Source: Nitrosomonas sp. (GTDB lineage Bacteria > Pseudomonadota > Gammaproteobacteria > Burkholderiales > Nitrosomonadaceae). From it: DNA of 5,872 nt. The stretch is from NCBI GenBank assembly GCA_005779435.1, contig SXJH01000188.1:1-5872 (forward strand). Direction: 5' to 3'. The position numbers were made by a program, and so were the translations under genes. The number at the start of each line of letters is the position of its first letter. The stretch's first letter is position 1. Shown piece by piece: positions 4,965-5,872 of this stretch. The notes under the pieces were generated by a model. That model was not told the origin of the DNA and did no database searches. It worked only from the letters and a program-made list of their open reading frames with translations.

Positions 4965-5872
4965 TCATACTTGCGGATGAGCCCGTTCCAGCTTGCTGTG
5001 CAGCTTATTCAGCGCACTCAGGTAAGCTTTCGCGGAAGCCACGACGATATCGGTATCGGCGCCATGTCCATTGACGATACGGTCGGATTTCTGCAAGCGT
5101 ACGGTGACCTCTCCTTGTGCATCGGTTCCGCTGGTAATATTGTTCACCGAAAATAATTGCAATTTCGTTTCGCTGGCCAATAATGTTTCAATTGCACGGA
5201 AAGTCGCATCGACCGGGCCGCTTCCTTGCGATTCCGCGTGCATTTCATTGCCATTGTCCGAGATCACGATGCGCGCATAGGGCACTTCGCCGGTTTCGCA
5301 GTGTACCGTCAATGAGATTAACCGGTAGCGCTCCTGCAGCACCAACACCTCGTCGGAAACCAAAGCCTGCAAATCTTCATCGAAGATTTCATGTTTCTTA
5401 TCGGCCAATTCTTTGAACCGCAGGAAAGTATTATTGAGCATCTCTTCCGATTCCAATTCGATGCCCAATTCCATCAGCCGGTTACGGAATGCATTTCTGC
5501 CCGAATGCTTTCCGAGCAGCAACTTATTGGCACCCCACCCGACATCCTCCGCGCGCATAATCTCGTAAGTTTCTCGGTGTTTCAGAATGCCGTCCTGATG
5601 AATGCCCGATTCGTGCGCAAACGCATTTGCCCCGACAATCGCTTTATTCGGTTGTACCGGAAAGCCGGTAATGCCTGAGACCAGCTTGCTGGCCGACACG
5701 ATATGCGTGGTATCGATTTTCGTATCGCAAGGAAAATAATCCTGACGTGTCCGAATCGCCATGACCACCTCTTCCAGCGCTGCATTTCCAGCCCTTTCCC
5801 CCAAACCGTTAATCGTGCATTCCACTTGCCGCGCACCGTTCATCACCGCCGCCAATGAATTGGCCACTGCCA
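4965..5872 (-). CDS. leuA: 2-isopropylmalate synthase, C-terminal part (cut by right edge)
   Basis: About 301 codons are present, out of some 510-520 expected; the N-terminal part of the catalytic barrel lies beyond the right edge. The frame is open to the edge, so the GTG at 5867-5865 is an internal valine (LAVANSLAAV) and not a start. LeuA condenses acetyl-CoA with 2-oxoisovalerate, the first committed step of leucine synthesis, in the cytoplasm. Visible family segments, numbered from that valine, are QVECTINGLGERAGN (14-28), FAHESGIHQDG (83-93) and the LeuA_dimer regulatory domain (about 180-290). The regulatory domain has GSGPVDA (215-221) and HGADTDIVVASAKAY (268-282), the region where leucine feedback acts. 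The metal-binding HXH of the barrel is outside the window. The stop codon is one base before the thioredoxin gene. The leuA promoter and any leader are not visible. Confidence 0.96.
   Translation of the reverse strand, partial: AVANSLAAVMNGARQVECTINGLGERAGNAALEEVVMAIRTRQDYFPCDTKIDTTHIVSASKLVSGITGFPVQPNKAIVGANAFAHESGIHQDGILKHRETYEIMRAEDVGWGANKLLLGKHSGRNAFRNRLMELGIELESEEMLNNTFLRFKELADKKHEIFDEDLQALVSDEVLVLQERYRLISLTVHCETGEVPYARIVISDNGNEMHAESQGSGPVDATFRAIETLLASETKLQLFSVNNITSGTDAQGEVTVRLQKSDRIVNGHGADTDIVVASAKAYLSALNKLHSKLERAHPQV

Noticed and set aside
5865..5867. GTG as a start codon for a short LeuA
   Set aside because: The frame stays open to the window edge and the residues before it (LA) continue the conserved LAVANSLAAV segment. 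It is an internal valine of a truncated gene.

Overview
The window looks like ordinary core chromosome from an ammonia-oxidising betaproteobacterium of the Nitrosomonas type. The main support is a diheme cytochrome c peroxidase that, from memory, closely resembles the structurally characterised Nitrosomonas europaea enzyme. The divergent rppH/proS pair and a lytic transglycosylase directly behind proS fit a betaproteobacterial layout. Base composition is moderate throughout, and I see no insertion sequence, phage gene, tRNA, rRNA or CRISPR array.

Layout from left to right. Positions 1-62 (minus) hold the first 20 codons of hfq, the RNA chaperone gene, cut by the left edge. An intergenic region follows, with hfq's upstream sequence and a stem-loop that probably terminates the next gene. 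Positions 270-1262 (minus) encode a periplasmic diheme cytochrome c peroxidase. Its leader contains a possible promoter, two overlapping hairpins and a run of six T. Positions 1428-1991 (minus) encode the RNA pyrophosphohydrolase RppH. A 207-bp divergent promoter region separates it from proS (2199-3914, plus), a bacterial-type prolyl-tRNA synthetase with its editing domain. The proS end overlaps by 13 nt the start of a small secreted lytic transglycosylase (3902-4498, plus). Converging on that gene with a 3-nt gap is a minus-strand pair: leuA (right edge to 4965, lacking its N-terminus) followed after one base by a secreted TlpA-like thioredoxin gene (4502-4963).

Functionally the genes are mixed. 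hfq and rppH both act on RNA fate but are separated by the peroxidase gene. The peroxidase, the transglycosylase and the thioredoxin-like protein are exported and act in the periplasm. proS and leuA are cytoplasmic amino-acid and translation genes, and each appears to be translationally linked to a downstream exported protein (proS to the transglycosylase, leuA to the thioredoxin).

I did not find a new biological system. The points most worth a second look are the terminator-like leader of the peroxidase gene, which has a competing upstream hairpin, the palindrome over the hfq start codon, and the close leuA-thioredoxin linkage.
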